Assembly: GCA_034670405.1 (NCBI GenBank)
Contig: JAXDDX010000018.1
Coordinates: 2,542,501 to 2,606,500 of the forward strand
Direction: 5' to 3'
Origin: Hoplostethus atlanticus
Taxonomy: Eukaryota > Chordata > Actinopteri > Trachichthyiformes > Trachichthyidae
DNA length: 64,000 nucleotides
Positions 62,401 through 64,000 of this stretch are shown one piece after another. How positions within the stretch are numbered: position 1 is the stretch's first letter; each line of letters opens with the position of its first letter. The notes beneath the pieces were generated by a model that had not been told where the DNA came from, did no database searches, and saw nothing but the letters and a program-made list of their open reading frames with translations. The translations under genes were made by a program, and so were the position numbers.

Positions 62401-64000
62401 TTATAGAGAAGTGTTGTATATCTACTGCATATATACATGTATAGGTTCAAGGGAATGTGATCCCACTGATGACACTATACAATAACAATACACAACATGT
62501 CTCCATTCAGTCCTTCAATCCATACAGACAAACAATACTTCTGCCTTCTTGTGTGAGTCCAGAGAGTAATGAGAGAGCATTTCCATGACATTCATCATGG
62601 TGTTGATTCTGAGAGGAGTAACTGAGATGAGGGTGATCCATGTGTGTATGTCTCATGTGGAAGATGCCAGATGTTCACACTAAAACACTAACCAGGGACT
62701 AACCAGGGACTAACTAGGTCAATTTGTCATTGGCAATGTCTGCGGAGAGATCCCAAAATTATTTGTTCCTTCATAAATATGTTTAGGCTATTGGTTTGTG
62801 GTTTATGCAGCTATTTTTCTCTCCTCGCTCGGAGCCAACTTTTGGCTGGATTCTTTGGAGTGGCCAAGAAACAAAATAGGTTTCAATACTTGGCGTTGTC
62901 TCCTTGGCATCCTTGCCATTTTACGCGTTGCATTGCCATGAAGACGTTTATTGGTGTGTGTCCATTTCCCACCATCTGCTCCTGGTAATATCAGTCTGGG
63001 AGATGCATTGGATTGTGGCCACTTGAGAAATGCACTATAGAAATTATAAACGCCCCACTCAGCTGTATGTACTGCACCTGTTGCTACGTTTGAGGCCATG
63101 CATGCATAAAGTTAGCTCCTCTAGGTCACTTTTTATTATATTAGCTATGAGCTGCTGCGTTTGTTTGGCTGGATTATGAGGGCTGCCTTGGAGAAGTTGT
63201 ATTTATATAGCAGGTGATCTGTAGCCTTGCCGATACCAGAGACCACTGCCCAGTCACTGCAGTATAGCAGAAGAAATCTCATCTACAAAGTAAGTTGACT
63301 TCATTAGGTAGTCACAGAATGGGATTTGATGCCCAATTTACTGAATGTCAGTGAATTTATTTCCATGAATTATTTTAATTCAGGCCATGTGGAAAAGTGC
63401 TGTGCTAAGCTGTGGTGCTGTGGGAAGCAACACTCACCCTTCAACAGCCTGTTGTTTGCAGTATCACAAAGAGCAATCTTCAGCATAACTCTTCGGTGTT
63501 GTTGCACTTTGGCACAAAGGGGAGAAAAACATCAGCGCGATTGCGCTTTAACAGACATTTGGCAATACTTACACCGAAGAGACTTTATTTTGGGTGACAC
63601 TATACATGAACTTGGGTTTCACATTAAGAAAGCCTGTACAAAACAGCCTCATAACAGTTGCATGGAACATTCACAAATACTGACTCAGTATTTATGTCAC
63701 ATTTCATTCGGTGTTCATGTAATAATTATGTTTGTGAGATAGCACTGAACAATGTGTCAATTTACTGAGAAGAATTTGAAAATAAAAGTCCCCCAAATGA
63801 GATTCTAACAGTACAGTGATTACATGTCTGAGATCATACCATATTATGACTGTGATACTCCCTGTCAGGCTGCAGGACAGTTGTTTTATGGGGATGAATG
63901 AGGGGCCCCGGATGGTTGTAAGGAAAAGAGTGGAGAGACCAGATGATCAGGAGACAGAATGAATAGAGAAGGATAGCAATAATTTGCAAAGAAATATAAT
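59448..64000. other. Non-genic DNA at the right end of the window
   Basis: No exon was recognised. A short tandem of ACTAACCAGGG lies at about 62684-62715. Blocks at 60360-60840 and 62760-63100 are unique, repeat-free and of balanced composition. appbp2, the gene expected beyond ppm1d from the human order, was not recognised. Confidence 0.35.

Overview
This is vertebrate nuclear DNA, almost certainly from a teleost fish. The reasons are two intron-split vertebrate genes with tight GT-AG exons, long AT-rich noncoding stretches full of (CA)n and other microsatellites, and typical fish transposon debris (L2-like LINE 3' ends, tRNA-derived SINEs, a Tc1/mariner fossil, a hAT element with an intact 8-bp target duplication, TTAA-ended elements). 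No prokaryotic operons, CRISPR arrays or intact transposase genes were seen.

Layout. (1) 0.5-7.7 kb, minus strand: a complete seven-exon T-box repressor gene of the TBX2 type. All splice phases close and give a 664-residue protein. (2) 7.7-31.3 kb: about 23 kb with no recognisable exon, holding microsatellites, repeat fossils, one 150-bp duplicated block and several unique blocks that look like candidate conserved noncoding elements. (3) 31.3-41.1 kb, minus strand: a PPM1D (Wip1)-type PP2C phosphatase gene with six homologous exons plus one plausible alternative acidic last exon. The reading frame is displaced twice, in exon 5 (about 36.00 kb) and in exon 6 (about 33.36 kb), both near homopolymers. 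(4) 41.1-41.5 kb: promoter-like sequence with a perfect CRE, an inverted CCAAT box plus CACGTG, and a plus-strand TATA box. (5) 41.8-44.5 kb: a nest of transposons. (6) 44.5-64 kb: no gene recognised; repeats, small duplications and unique blocks.

In human the order is PPM1D, BCAS3, TBX2, all on one strand. Read on the minus strand, this window has the same order and orientation, but the interval where bcas3 would lie is only about 23 kb and shows no bcas3 coding sequence. The simplest reading is one of the two duplicated teleost copies of this region (the tbx2a-like one) that lost bcas3. The T-box carries several unusual substitutions, which fits the less constrained copy. If the two ppm1d frame breaks are real rather than assembly errors, that gene is decaying here as well.

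I see no evidence of a wholly new biological system. The points most worth following are the ppm1d frame breaks, the alternative acidic exon, the loss of bcas3 with possible retention of regulatory DNA, and a possible divergent promoter upstream of ppm1d.
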